64,000 nucleotides of DNA from UBA1479 sp040216635 (GTDB lineage: Bacteria; Pseudomonadota; Alphaproteobacteria; Rhodospirillales; Casp-alpha2). The stretch lies in NCBI GenBank assembly GCA_040216635.1, contig JAVJOU010000016.1, positions 116,204-180,203 of the forward strand. The letters run 5' to 3'. The position numbers and the translations under genes are program-made. The notes below the pieces were generated by a model that worked only from the letters and a program-made list of their open reading frames with translations, did not search any database and was not told the origin of the DNA. Positions 8,677 to 17,496 of this stretch are shown here, piece after piece (the stretch's first letter is position 1; every line of letters begins with the position of its first letter).

Positions 8677-9633
8677 CTACTTAACGCCCAGTTCGGCGTA
8701 GCACTTGGCCGCACCCGGATGAACCGGAATGGCGGCACCGTTCAACGCGTCTTCAAGCTTGACGCGTTTCCACACCGATTTGACCTCGACGAAGGACGCA
8801 TGGTTTTCCCAGAAAACCTTGCACATGTTGTAGACGAGATCGTCCGGCAGATCCTTGTGGACCACCATGTTGGTAACGATACCCAGCGTGTGCAGGTCTT
8901 CAGTGACGCTCTTGTAGACACCTTTCGGCATCATACCGGTGATGAAACCCGGATTGGCGGCAATGATTTCTTGCTGCTTCGCCTTAGGCAGACCGATGAA
9001 GCGGATACCCGGGCTATGTTCCAGTTCAAGGAACGACGCCTGGGGCATTGAGGTCGCGGCCATGAAGACGTCGATGTGTTTGTCCTTCATCAGAGCCACG
9101 GATTCCGTGTAGCTGACGTGGTGGACCGTACCGCCGTTCTTTTTGATGTCGTCGAACCCGTAGCCATAGGCCTTGATGATCGACTCGGCGAATGCCGTGC
9201 CCGTCCACTTGGCCTTACCCGGGCTGATGTTCGCACCTTTCATATCTTCGAAGGATTTGATCTTCGAATCGGCACGCACCGCGACCTGGAACATGGCGGG
9301 ATACAGGGTCGCGAAATGGCGAACGTTCGGCTGTTCCTTCTTGAATTTGCCCTTGCCCTTGTAGCCGTTGAAGGCCGTGTGGGCATAGGACCAGCCGATT
9401 TCCGCGTCGCCGCCGTTCACGGAAAGCACGTTGGAAATACCGCCGCCCGACGTATTGGACGTGGAAATGCCTTTGATTTTTTCGCCGAAGACCTGGGAAA
9501 TCTTCGCGCCAAGCGGATACCACGACCCGCCGGACGGGCCGGAAACCATACGGACGAATTGATCCGCCTGGGCGGCCTGTGCCCCGGCTAGAACGCCGAA
9601 TGCGAGCACGGTTACTGCTAGCTTACCTTTCAT
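8677..9633 (-). CDS. TAXI family TRAP transporter solute-binding protein
   Basis: 318 aa with a Sec signal peptide (KGKLAVTVLAFGVLAGAQA, likely cut after AQAAQA). The mature start FVRMVSGPSGGSWYPLGA and IGWSYAHTAFNGYKG fit the TAXI (TRAP-associated extracytoplasmic immunogenic) subfamily, which binds organic acids such as glutamate or 2-oxoglutarate in the periplasm. AGGAGG lies ideally before ATG 9633. It is first in the operon with the permease at 8570 and the small membrane protein. A perfect palindrome at 9732-9748 lies 98 bases upstream. Ligand unknown. Confidence 0.9.
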   Translation of the reverse strand: MKGKLAVTVLAFGVLAGAQAAQADQFVRMVSGPSGGSWYPLGAKISQVFGEKIKGISTSNTSGGGISNVLSVNGGDAEIGWSYAHTAFNGYKGKGKFKKEQPNVRHFATLYPAMFQVAVRADSKIKSFEDMKGANISPGKAKWTGTAFAESIIKAYGYGFDDIKKNGGTVHHVSYTESVALMKDKHIDVFMAATSMPQASFLELEHSPGIRFIGLPKAKQQEIIAANPGFITGMMPKGVYKSVTEDLHTLGIVTNMVVHKDLPDDLVYNMCKVFWENHASFVEVKSVWKRVKLEDALNGAAIPVHPGAAKCYAELGVK

Positions 9634-9731
9634 GGATGCCTCCTAATGGTGGTTTTCTTGATTTAGGTATTTGTTTCTCCCGAAAGGAGCCTATCCCATT
9701 CGTCCAAAAAGGCAATACGGCGCAAAATGTC

Positions 9732-9748
9732 GTTCCGCCTGTCGGAAC
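9732..9748. promoter_or_regulatory. palindromic operator upstream of the TRAP operon
   Basis: GTTCCG-CCTGT-CGGAAC has perfect 6-bp arms in the 219-base gap before the TAXI gene. It is a plausible dimeric regulator site. The regulator is not identifiable from the window. Confidence 0.4.
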
Positions 9749-9852
9749 AACGCCCTGTACCTTTGACTGAATTGATCTGTAATGTGGGCGGGAATCACCT
9801 TACGGCACTCTGCGACCGACCATCTTGTTCTTTTCAAGGAAGGTTACGGTTC

Positions 9853-10704
9853 CTATCGAGACCCTTCCTTACGGGCCAGCACAGCGCCTTCACCCGGGCC
9901 TTGCGACATATCCAGAACCGGAGACCGCATGATGGTCAGATTGGGAAAGCCCGCGTCCGTGAACTGCTGGTTGAAGGGGTTCACGAACAAAAGGTGCGGG
10001 ATGGTCTCGTTCAACGAAAAAAATACCGCGTCATCCGGGCTGGCCCGACCGTCGGCGTTCAGCAGATAGTCCCAAATCAGCACATCGTCGCACAAACCGG
10101 CAACATGGCGAAGCAGAGCTCCGACCACCTGCGGGGGCATCTGGCAAAGCACACCGACGGCAAGGAACAGATCAAAATGCCCCCCCTCGAAATCCTCAAC
10201 ACTCATTGTCATCAGCTCATCCGCACCGCCGGTGACGGCTGTGGCTGACGGAAAACTCGCACATAAATCGTCAACCAGGATATCCGTCAACTCCATGCCA
10301 TAGAATCGAATGGGGACATCCGGGCGGGTTTTCCTCAAGTGCCGCAAAGTCGGCCCGTTGGCACAGCCCAATTCCAGGATCGAGAACTCGGTCTTACCCG
10401 CGGCCATTGCCTCATCGATCAAGGCGACCAGCTGCTCGCCCATCGCTTTCTTGGTACCGTCCATGTAATCCGTCGCCTGTTGGGCGATGATCTGATGCAC
10501 TTGGCTTGTCTCGAGATAGTCACGGCTTCGCTTGTCGCGCCAGAAATGGATCTGGCATTCGGTGTAAATTCTCTGAACCTCGTCCTCATCAGACACGGCA
10601 AACAGGTTCCGGCCCGCAAAGTCCTGACCGATGTGATAGGCGTTAACCGACAGATCCGGCGAAATTTTTAGCGGGAAGGTTTCGTGTTCGGTTTTAGTCG
10701 CCAT
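9853..10704 (-). CDS. class I SAM-dependent methyltransferase
   Basis: 283 aa. SAM-binding motif I is ILELGCANGPTLRHL (about residues 91-105), followed by an acidic strand end (YGMELTD), motif II-like HFDLFLAVGVL and QMPPQVVGALLRHV, as in the Rossmann methyltransferases. A GTG two codons upstream is possible, but GAGG sits 6 bases before the ATG at 10704. The acceptor substrate is unknown. It lies 111 bases downstream of the ten-gene operon and could be its tail or independent. An 8-bp stem (AAGGAAGG/CCTTCCTT, 9836-9870) straddles its stop codon. Confidence 0.8.
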   Translation of the reverse strand: MATKTEHETFPLKISPDLSVNAYHIGQDFAGRNLFAVSDEDEVQRIYTECQIHFWRDKRSRDYLETSQVHQIIAQQATDYMDGTKKAMGEQLVALIDEAMAAGKTEFSILELGCANGPTLRHLRKTRPDVPIRFYGMELTDILVDDLCASFPSATAVTGGADELMTMSVEDFEGGHFDLFLAVGVLCQMPPQVVGALLRHVAGLCDDVLIWDYLLNADGRASPDDAVFFSLNETIPHLLFVNPFNQQFTDAGFPNLTIMRSPVLDMSQGPGEGAVLARKEGSR

Positions 10705-10815
10705 AAGCACCCTCGGTTATCATCAAAAAACTAAAGCCGCAGCATACCGGCCTCGCCGATTTTTGCAGATATCACAGAAGGACGCCCGTATTTTATGCCG
10801 CCATCGGATCGTTCC

Positions 10816-11886
10816 TTACGGCACCGCTTGGGGTATGAGGATGCCGTATTTCTCCAGCAAGGGACGCATGCGGTCCATGATCTCGGGATGCAGGGCGACT
10901 CCAGCCTTACTCTGTTCCGTGAACATCATCGCCGCCCGGTCGCCGGGCACGCGCACGGGATTTTCCGGATCGCACGGCACGGCGGTCCGGCATAAGTCGG
11001 CAAGCATGCCGGTCTCTTGCGTAAAGGCATCCACCCCTGCGAACCCCCCAGGGTCGATCAATTGCAGATAGACCGCATTGCCGGCGGGCGGCTTGTCCGA
11101 CGATCTGCCGAGCCCGGCCAGGCCCGAGGTCAGGGCTTCGACCAGCAGGCCTAAGGCAAACCCCTTATGCCCGGCCTCGTCGCCACCGGCGGGACGAATC
11201 GCCCCCGGCGGATCGGTCTTGAGGATCGCCGGATCGTCACTGACCTTGCCATCAGCGCCGACAAGTGCCGGAAACGGCAGCTTTTTACCCAGGCGCTGGG
11301 CACGTTCGATGGCGCGGTTGGTCACGGCGGCGGCGCTGGTGTCGATCAGGATGGGGTGATCCCGGCCCGGCATGCCGACGGCGAAGGGGTTGGTGCCGAT
11401 GACCGGCGATGCCCCGCCGAAGGGCGCGACCGCCTTGGTAGTCGGCGCCGAGGCCGCTACGATGGCGAAATAGCCCTTCAGCGCCGCCCGCCGGGCATAG
11501 GTCGCAAGACAGGATATGTTCGCCGAATTGCGGATCGCGATCCCGACCATGGATGTGTCCTTGGCGCGCGCGATTGCCATTTCGAGGGCCCGGACCATGA
11601 CCCATTGCCCGGGCAGCCCCTTGCCGTCGAGCACCAGGGACCCACCGTTGTCGATGACGATTTCCGGCTCGCCTGCTGTTGTTGTCTTGCCGCCCTCCAA
11701 AGCCGCCAGATAGGCGGGCACGAATTGCAGGCCATGGGTGCCGTAGCCCAGTAGATCTGCCTCGACGAGAATGTCCGCCATGGCTTGCGCCACGGGGGGT
11801 GCCGCTCCCGCCTTTTCAAACAAGGTTTTGGTGACGGCGATCAGGTCGGCGGCAGCGTAGCGGTCGGCCATGGCCGGTCCTTCCAT
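10816..11886 (-). CDS. Ldh family (malate/L-lactate/sulfolactate dehydrogenase-type) oxidoreductase
   Basis: 356 aa. The family landmarks GYGTHGLQFVPAYL (catalytic-site His region), NPFAVGMP and DEAGHKGFALGLLVE place it in the NAD(P)-dependent Ldh2/MDH2 family, which oxidises 2-hydroxy acids. The second conserved His motif, usually NSxHxG, reads NSANIS here, so the residue normally His appears to be Asn. Its ATG overlaps the stop of the preceding ketopantoate-reductase-like gene by one base (TGATG), so translation is coupled. Last gene of the ten-gene operon. Confidence 0.85.
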   Translation of the reverse strand: MEGPAMADRYAAADLIAVTKTLFEKAGAAPPVAQAMADILVEADLLGYGTHGLQFVPAYLAALEGGKTTTAGEPEIVIDNGGSLVLDGKGLPGQWVMVRALEMAIARAKDTSMVGIAIRNSANISCLATYARRAALKGYFAIVAASAPTTKAVAPFGGASPVIGTNPFAVGMPGRDHPILIDTSAAAVTNRAIERAQRLGKKLPFPALVGADGKVSDDPAILKTDPPGAIRPAGGDEAGHKGFALGLLVEALTSGLAGLGRSSDKPPAGNAVYLQLIDPGGFAGVDAFTQETGMLADLCRTAVPCDPENPVRVPGDRAAMMFTEQSKAGVALHPEIMDRMRPLLEKYGILIPQAVP

Positions 11887-12944
11887 CAGATGGCGGCCAA
11901 GGCCTCCGGGCTGGGTTCGATCTCTCCGGCTTCGATCCGCTTGATGGCGGCGACGATACCTTCATTGGCAGGCACGGCGATGCCGTGAGCCTTTGCCTTT
12001 AACGCAACGAACCCGTTGAGAAAGTCGATTTCCGTCGGTCGGCCCTTGACCATGTCCTGGGCCATGGAAGGGCGCTGTTGGTCGGAGCGCTTCGCCCGCC
12101 CGTCGAGCAAGGCCTTGTCACAGGACGCCATGGCGGCCGCATCGCCTTTGCCCGCCGCCAGCACCTGTTCCGGCGGCATGCCGAGAAGCTTTTCGAGCGG
12201 GTGGCCTTCCGCCATCGCGACCTGGACCGCTTCCGCGCCGATGCGGATGCCGAGCCGGCGGATATGGTCGTCCGTGTCACAGGCGTTTGACGCCATGCCC
12301 GAGGCGGCGGAAATGGGGTTGCGCATGCAGTTGACGATCAGCTTGGACCAGCGTTCGCCCATCAGCGTCGTCGTGACTTTGGAACTGTCGACGCTGGACA
12401 GGATGTCGGCGATGCGCTCGACGCGCGGCGTGACGCTGCCGTCCAGCTCGCCCGCGCGGAACACGACATGTTCCTTGCCGCCCAGTTTCACGTTGCGGCG
12501 CACGGCCCCCGGCTCCCACATAGAGACGGAGATCGAGGACGCGATGCAGCCGACGGTGCGGTCCGCACCGACCACATCGGCGATGGTGCCTTCGTTGATG
12601 CCGTTCTGCAGGCTGACCATGAAGCCATCATCCGAAAGGTAGGGCTGCATGCGTTTGGCGGCCGTTTCCGTGTCAAAGGATTTGACGCAGATGAAGATCA
12701 CATCGAACGGCCCGATTTCGCCCGGCGGCGGCAGGTCGCGATCCAGCACGGCGTTGCAGGTGACCGAAAAATTTTCCGGCTCGGTCAATCCAGACAGCTG
12801 CAATCCCGGATCGCGCATGAGCTTCACATGCTCTTCCCAGGGATCGATCAGGGTGACGTCGCGCCCGTCCCGGGTCATATAGCCGCCCACATAGGCGCCG
12901 ACAGCACCGGCGCCGAAGACCGCGATTTTTTCCTCCCCCGACAT
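11886..12944 (-). CDS. ketopantoate reductase family protein (ApbA/PanE-like)
   Basis: 352 aa. The N-terminus is the NAD(P) fold AVFGAGAVGAYVGGYM, with VKSFDTETAA and LQNGINEGTI. The C-terminal domain contains GERWSKLIVNCMRNPISAASG and the end motif PTEIDFLNGFV. At about 350 residues it is longer than PanE (about 300), as in the subgroup found in catabolic clusters. It lies 5 bases after the isopropylmalate-dehydrogenase-like gene and overlaps the Ldh-family gene. With those two dehydrogenases it makes three consecutive hydroxy/oxo-acid redox enzymes. Confidence 0.85.
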   Translation of the reverse strand: MSGEEKIAVFGAGAVGAYVGGYMTRDGRDVTLIDPWEEHVKLMRDPGLQLSGLTEPENFSVTCNAVLDRDLPPPGEIGPFDVIFICVKSFDTETAAKRMQPYLSDDGFMVSLQNGINEGTIADVVGADRTVGCIASSISVSMWEPGAVRRNVKLGGKEHVVFRAGELDGSVTPRVERIADILSSVDSSKVTTTLMGERWSKLIVNCMRNPISAASGMASNACDTDDHIRRLGIRIGAEAVQVAMAEGHPLEKLLGMPPEQVLAAGKGDAAAMASCDKALLDGRAKRSDQQRPSMAQDMVKGRPTEIDFLNGFVALKAKAHGIAVPANEGIVAAIKRIEAGEIEPSPEALAAI

Positions 12945-12949
12945 GACCG

Positions 12950-14014
12950 TTATTCCTTGTCCAACGCGGCCACGACCGCCTGGCCGAAGCCGGCGGTGGA
13001 ATTCTTGCCGCCCAAATCGGGGGTATGGCTCGCCGCATCGCCGAGAGCCAGCTCAATCGCCTTGAACATGGAGGCCGAAGCCTGTGCCAGATCGTTGCGC
13101 GAGGTTCGCCTCCCCAGTTCCTCCAGCAGCATGGCCGTCGACAGCATCAACGCCGTCGGATTGGCGATGCCCTTGCCCGCGATATCGGGGGCCGATCCGT
13201 GCTGCGCCTGGGCGAACACATGGCCCTTGCCGGCGTTGATGGACCCGGCCAGCCCCAGGCTGCCCGAAAGTTCGGAACACAGATCGGACAGAATGTCACC
13301 GAAGGCGTTGGTCGTGACGATGATGTCGAAATCCTGCGGCCGCTTGACCAGGTGGGCGGTGGCGGCGTCGATGATCAGCTCTTCCACCTCGACGTTGGGA
13401 AAATCCTTAGCCACTTCCATGACGGTCTTAAGGAACAGGCCGTCGGTCATGCGCAGCACGTTGGCCTTATGCACGGCGGTCACTTTCTTGCGCCGCTCCA
13501 TGGCCATTTCGAACGCTTGCCGGGCGATCCGCTCACAGCCCTGGCGGGTGATTTTACGGACGGAAAGGGCCACATCCTCGGTCGGCATGAATTCGCCCGA
13601 TCCCATGAACATGTTGCGGTCAGCATAGAGGCCTTCCGTGTTTTCGCGCACGATCACCAGATCCATTTCCTCGATCACCGACGGCACGCCCGGCCGGGTC
13701 CGTGCCGGGCGGATGTTGGCGAATAGATCGAACACCTTGCGGAAGGACTTGGACGGGTTGACGCCGCCTTCGGCTTCGGATGGATAATCGAAGGATGACA
13801 CCGGGCCCAGGATGACGCCATCGGCAGCATCGCAGGCGTCGTAAACGCGTTGCGGAATGGTCTGGCCTTCGGCCTTCAGGGCCGCCATGCCCGAGACCAT
13901 GGGCACCAATTCGATATTCAGGCCATAGCGTTCATCAAGCTTTTTCAGAACCGGCAGCGTGGCCGCCATGATTTCAGGGCCGATGCCGTCGTTTTCAAGA
14001 ACGATGAATTTCAT
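12950..14014 (-). CDS. isocitrate/3-isopropylmalate dehydrogenase family protein
   Basis: 354 aa. It starts with ENDGIGPEIMAATLPVL and carries VRENTEGLYADR, KANVLRMTDGLF and the metal/substrate motif TTNAFGDILSDLCSELSGS, all typical of NAD-dependent decarboxylating dehydrogenases of 2-hydroxy diacids (LeuB, TtuC, homoisocitrate dehydrogenase). An N-terminal GPxSS variant (LGPVSSFDYP) separates it from ordinary LeuB. In an operon with LeuCD-like subunits it probably performs a LeuB-like step on a related diacid such as 3-methylmalate (inference). AAAGGA precedes ATG 14014. Confidence 0.85.
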   Translation of the reverse strand: MKFIVLENDGIGPEIMAATLPVLKKLDERYGLNIELVPMVSGMAALKAEGQTIPQRVYDACDAADGVILGPVSSFDYPSEAEGGVNPSKSFRKVFDLFANIRPARTRPGVPSVIEEMDLVIVRENTEGLYADRNMFMGSGEFMPTEDVALSVRKITRQGCERIARQAFEMAMERRKKVTAVHKANVLRMTDGLFLKTVMEVAKDFPNVEVEELIIDAATAHLVKRPQDFDIIVTTNAFGDILSDLCSELSGSLGLAGSINAGKGHVFAQAQHGSAPDIAGKGIANPTALMLSTAMLLEELGRRTSRNDLAQASASMFKAIELALGDAASHTPDLGGKNSTAGFGQAVVAALDKE

Positions 14015-14053
14015 AGGGGATATTTCCTTTGGATATGCGCAGGACGGGGCGGA

Positions 14054-15664
14054 TTACGCCTCGGGAAATTTGATGAACCGGGTCGTGCCGTCCCGTTCCA
14101 ATTGGTTGACCAGGTTGATCTCCCAGCTGAGGTACTGCTTCATGGCGCCTTCCTGGGCATCGTCCATGTCATAGGGCCGGTACCACACGTCGTTGGTTTC
14201 ATCCGCCATATGGGTAAAGCCGGATTGCAGCTCCTTGCCAGCGGCCTTCCACCCCTCCGTACCGTCGACCAAGACCGCGACCCGGCGACCGAGTGCGCGC
14301 AGTTCGGGTGCCGCCAGTTGCGCCAGAACCCCGTCGGGCGAGGTCACCACAGTGAACCGGGCATCTGGAATTTTTTTGATGCTGTCTTTCAGGCGTGCAC
14401 GCACGGCGAACCACGACCCGGCAATGTGCCCGTCGCGATAGGTCAGACTGTCAGCCAGATCGACAACGACGCAGACATTGTCGGCGATCATGCGCTCAAG
14501 GCCGTCGGGCGTGACGGTATCGGCAGAGGCTGCTTCCAGGCCGTAAATGCGCGGAACATGCCGCCCCTTCACCAGACTTTGGCCATCCAAGGCGCTTTTC
14601 AGTACGAAGACTTCCGCCCACCCCATCTGGACCAGCCAGCTGGCGGTCATGGTTGCGCGCACACAGTCGTCATCGACCAGCACGATACGTGCACCCAGCA
14701 CCGCGACATAGCGGTCCCAGGCCTGCACCAGCTGTCCACCGGGGGCATGCCGGCTGCCCGGCAAATGACCGGCCTGAAATTCATCCGGATTGCGCACGTC
14801 CAACACATAGGTCGTGCGGTCCGTTTCCGCTTTCCAGGCCGCCAGTTGATCATGGGTGCAGGATTTCACACCGAACCGCTTGGCGACACGGGCCGCAACC
14901 TCGCGGGCCTTGGCGCGGGCTTCTTCGGAAAGGCGATCGGGAAATTTCCGGTCGTTGCCGTATTCCAGCTGAAACCCGGCCAGATGCCAGCCCATGGTGC
15001 CGTTTTCCAACGCCACGACCTTGTTGGGAATACCCGCGTTGATCAACGATTGCGCGCCGATGATGGAACGCGTGCGCCCGGCGCAATTGACCACCACGGT
15101 CGTTTCCGGATCGGGGGCCAGGTCATGCACCCGGTAGGCCAGTTCCGCCCCCGGACAGTCGATGCCCATGGGGATGTTCATCTTGCTGTATTCGGACATG
15201 GGGCGGGAATCGAGAACCACCATGTTCTCGCCCCGGTCCATCATGGCCTTTACTTCCTCGGGCGGAACCCGCGGCGTGTCGTAGGTATGTTCGACGAACT
15301 CGCCGAATGCCTTGGACGGCACATTGACGCCGGAGAAGACTTCGAACCCGGCCTGATCCCAGGCGTCGAGCCCGCCATCCAGATAGCTCACATCGCTATA
15401 GCCCCAGGCGATCAGGCGCTCCGCGCCCAGATCGACCAGATGGCGGTCCCCCTTGCCTTCGGAACACAGGATGACCGGCGTGTCCTTCCGGGGCACGAAA
15501 TCGTCGATCCGGGTTTCCAGATGGCTCAACGGCATATTGACGGCGAACAGCATATGCCCGTCACCGAACACACCAAGCTCGCGCAGATCCAGAATGGCGA
15601 CTTCGTCACCCGACAGGATGCGGTCGCGGACAGTCGCCGCGTCCAATGGTTTTGCGGCAGTCAT
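14054..15664 (-). CDS. four-domain rhodanese-like sulfurtransferase
   Basis: 536 aa made of four consecutive rhodanese-like domains (roughly 8-108, 130-232, 270-365, 385-480) and a C-terminal extension. Domain 1 has the active-site loop CSEGKGDR (Cys near residue 67) and domain 2 has CAGRTR (Cys near 194). In domain 3 the loop is VDDDCVRA and in domain 4 TSPDGV, so the catalytic Cys position is lost in both. Rhodaneses move sulfane sulfur. I chose the ATG at 15664 over a TTG two codons earlier. The gene begins at the LeuD-like stop. A sulfurtransferase in a CoA/diacid operon is unusual. Confidence 0.88.
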   Translation of the reverse strand: MTAAKPLDAATVRDRILSGDEVAILDLRELGVFGDGHMLFAVNMPLSHLETRIDDFVPRKDTPVILCSEGKGDRHLVDLGAERLIAWGYSDVSYLDGGLDAWDQAGFEVFSGVNVPSKAFGEFVEHTYDTPRVPPEEVKAMMDRGENMVVLDSRPMSEYSKMNIPMGIDCPGAELAYRVHDLAPDPETTVVVNCAGRTRSIIGAQSLINAGIPNKVVALENGTMGWHLAGFQLEYGNDRKFPDRLSEEARAKAREVAARVAKRFGVKSCTHDQLAAWKAETDRTTYVLDVRNPDEFQAGHLPGSRHAPGGQLVQAWDRYVAVLGARIVLVDDDCVRATMTASWLVQMGWAEVFVLKSALDGQSLVKGRHVPRIYGLEAASADTVTPDGLERMIADNVCVVVDLADSLTYRDGHIAGSWFAVRARLKDSIKKIPDARFTVVTSPDGVLAQLAAPELRALGRRVAVLVDGTEGWKAAGKELQSGFTHMADETNDVWYRPYDMDDAQEGAMKQYLSWEINLVNQLERDGTTRFIKFPEA

Positions 15665-15666
15665 GG

Positions 15667-16164
15667 TCAACTCGCTTTCTTGAATTTCTTCTTCAGGTGT
15701 TCCATCAGCCCGCCGTCGGCGACGACCTGCATCAAGTGTTCGGGTACCGAATCACAGGCATAAGTCTCGCCCTTGGTCAAGTTGCGGACCTCGCCCTTGA
15801 TGGGATCGACCTCGACCTCGTCACCGGTTTCGATCTTGTGCGTTTCGGCACAAACCAAAGCCGGCAACGCCAGATTGAAGCAGTTGCGGTAGAAAATACG
15901 CGCGAAGGATTTCGCCAACACGATGCGGATGCCGCAATACCGCAAATACTGCGGCGCCCATTCGCGGCTTGATCCCACCCCCAGGTTTTCATCGGCGACG
16001 AAGATGTCCCCTTCCTTGCAATTGGGCGCGAAGGTCGGGTCCACGTCCTGCAGGCATTGGGTATAGGCTTCTTCCGGTTTGGCGCTGGTCAGCGCGGAAA
16101 TCGGTGCCAACAGGTCGGTATCGATATTGGCCCCGAATTTCCAGGCCTTGCCTTTCTGTATCAT
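15667..16164 (-). CDS. 3-isopropylmalate dehydratase small subunit-like protein (LeuD family)
   Basis: 165 aa, the length of the archaeal or dimethylmalate-dehydratase type small subunit. The swivelling-domain signature GVGSSREWAPQYLRYCGI (about residues 63-80) is followed by KSFARIFYRNCFNLALPAL. It provides the substrate-specificity loop for the LeuC-like partner encoded just upstream (gap 17 bases). AGGAGA precedes ATG 16164. Being in a catabolic operon rather than a leu operon, it may hydrate citraconate, mesaconate or 2,3-dimethylmalate-type substrates (inference). Confidence 0.88.
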   Translation of the reverse strand: MIQKGKAWKFGANIDTDLLAPISALTSAKPEEAYTQCLQDVDPTFAPNCKEGDIFVADENLGVGSSREWAPQYLRYCGIRIVLAKSFARIFYRNCFNLALPALVCAETHKIETGDEVEVDPIKGEVRNLTKGETYACDSVPEHLMQVVADGGLMEHLKKKFKKAS

Positions 16165-16181
16165 TTCTTGGTTCTCCTGGA

Positions 16182-17444
16182 TCAGAGCATGTCGCGCGGA
16201 TCGGCGATCTCGCCGGCGACGGCGGATGCCGCAACCGTATAGGGTGAGGCCAGATACAGCTTGGACGATTTGGGCCCGGCGCGGCCGACGAAGTTGCGGT
16301 TGGTGGATGAAATGCCGACGGCGTCTTCGGCCAGACGGGCATCTCCCAAACCGATGCAGCCGCCGCAACCGGACGGCAGAATGGTCGCGCCCGCTTCTTC
16401 AAGTATGCCCAGGGTGCCTTCGGCGGCGGCCTGTTCGCGCATCTTGATGGTCGAAGGTGCGACAAGGAAACGCGTTCCCGACGCAACCTTCTTGCCCTTC
16501 ATGACCTGGGCGGCCATGCGCAGGTCTTCCAGTTTGGCACCCGTGCAGGCCCCCAGATAGGCCTGGTTCAACTTGACGTTCTTATAGCTTCCGACGTCAT
16601 CGGCGTTTTCCGGGCTGGAGGGTGCTGCCACCTGCGGCGCCAGCGAGTTGCCGTCGACGGTGATGCGCTTGGCGTACTCGGCATCATCGTCGGACTGCCA
16701 GGCAGCGGCATCGACACCGGAAACACCCCAGGACGACAACAGTTCCATGGTTTTGGCGTCGGGCGCGATGATGCCCGTCTTGGCGCCGATTTCGGCCGCC
16801 ATGTTGGTCAGGGTCATGCGGTCCTGGGCGGACATGGCAGTTACCCCGTCGCCGCAGAATTCCACGACCTGATAGCCGAAGCCCATGATGCCGTGGTCAC
16901 CGCAGATTTTCAGGATTACGTCTTTGGCAACGACACCCGGCTTCAGGCGGCCGGTCACTTCCATGCGCACGTTCTCGGGCACGCGGACCCAGATTTCACC
17001 GGTCGCCATCACACCGGTGATTTCCGTCGCCCCCACGCCGACCATGAAGGCGCCGAACGCCCCCGCCGTGGTCGAATGGCTGTCGGCGCCGACACAGAAA
17101 TGCCCCGGTCGGACGTATCCTTCCTGGGGCAAGACGATGTGGCAGATGCCCTGATTACGGATGAAATGTTTGACCTTGTGGCTTTCGCACCAAGCGTCGC
17201 AGATATCCTGAACGTTCTTGCTTTCCGGTGTATCCAGATTGACGTAGTGGTCGGAAATCACGACCAGCTTGTCCATGTCCCAGACGGGCACGCCCAGTTC
17301 GTCGAGCTTCTTACCCGACGTGCGAGGGCCCGACGAATCATGCACCATCGCCAAGTCGACCTGGCATGTGACGATATCGCCAGGTTTTACCGTTTCCTGT
17401 CCCGAAGCCCGGGCCAGGATTTTTTCACTGATTGTTTGTCCCAA
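16182..17444 (-). CDS. 3-isopropylmalate dehydratase large subunit-like protein (LeuC/HACN family)
   Basis: 420 aa, the short form of the large subunit (archaeal LeuC, homoaconitase and dimethylmalate dehydratase type) rather than the 470-aa bacterial LeuC. The three 4Fe-4S ligands are in YLGACTGAK (Cys about 300) and SGCGGCIG (Cys about 360 and 363). The substrate motifs DSHSTTAGAFGAF and VGATEITGVMATGE are intact. The start is TTG at 17444, with GGGAGG 8 bases before it; the nearby ATG is out of frame. Pairs with the small subunit at 15667. Confidence 0.9.
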   Translation of the reverse strand: MGQTISEKILARASGQETVKPGDIVTCQVDLAMVHDSSGPRTSGKKLDELGVPVWDMDKLVVISDHYVNLDTPESKNVQDICDAWCESHKVKHFIRNQGICHIVLPQEGYVRPGHFCVGADSHSTTAGAFGAFMVGVGATEITGVMATGEIWVRVPENVRMEVTGRLKPGVVAKDVILKICGDHGIMGFGYQVVEFCGDGVTAMSAQDRMTLTNMAAEIGAKTGIIAPDAKTMELLSSWGVSGVDAAAWQSDDDAEYAKRITVDGNSLAPQVAAPSSPENADDVGSYKNVKLNQAYLGACTGAKLEDLRMAAQVMKGKKVASGTRFLVAPSTIKMREQAAAEGTLGILEEAGATILPSGCGGCIGLGDARLAEDAVGISSTNRNFVGRAGPKSSKLYLASPYTVAASAVAGEIADPRDML

Positions 17445-17496
17445 GGTGGCATCCTCCCATTGGTGTTCTTATCAGGCAATGCCCCCCCTTCTCCAG

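Noticed and set aside
13850..15763. Long plus-strand open frame opposite the rhodanese gene
   Set aside because: The rhodanese has clear active-site loops on the minus strand; the antisense frame is a compositional by-product.
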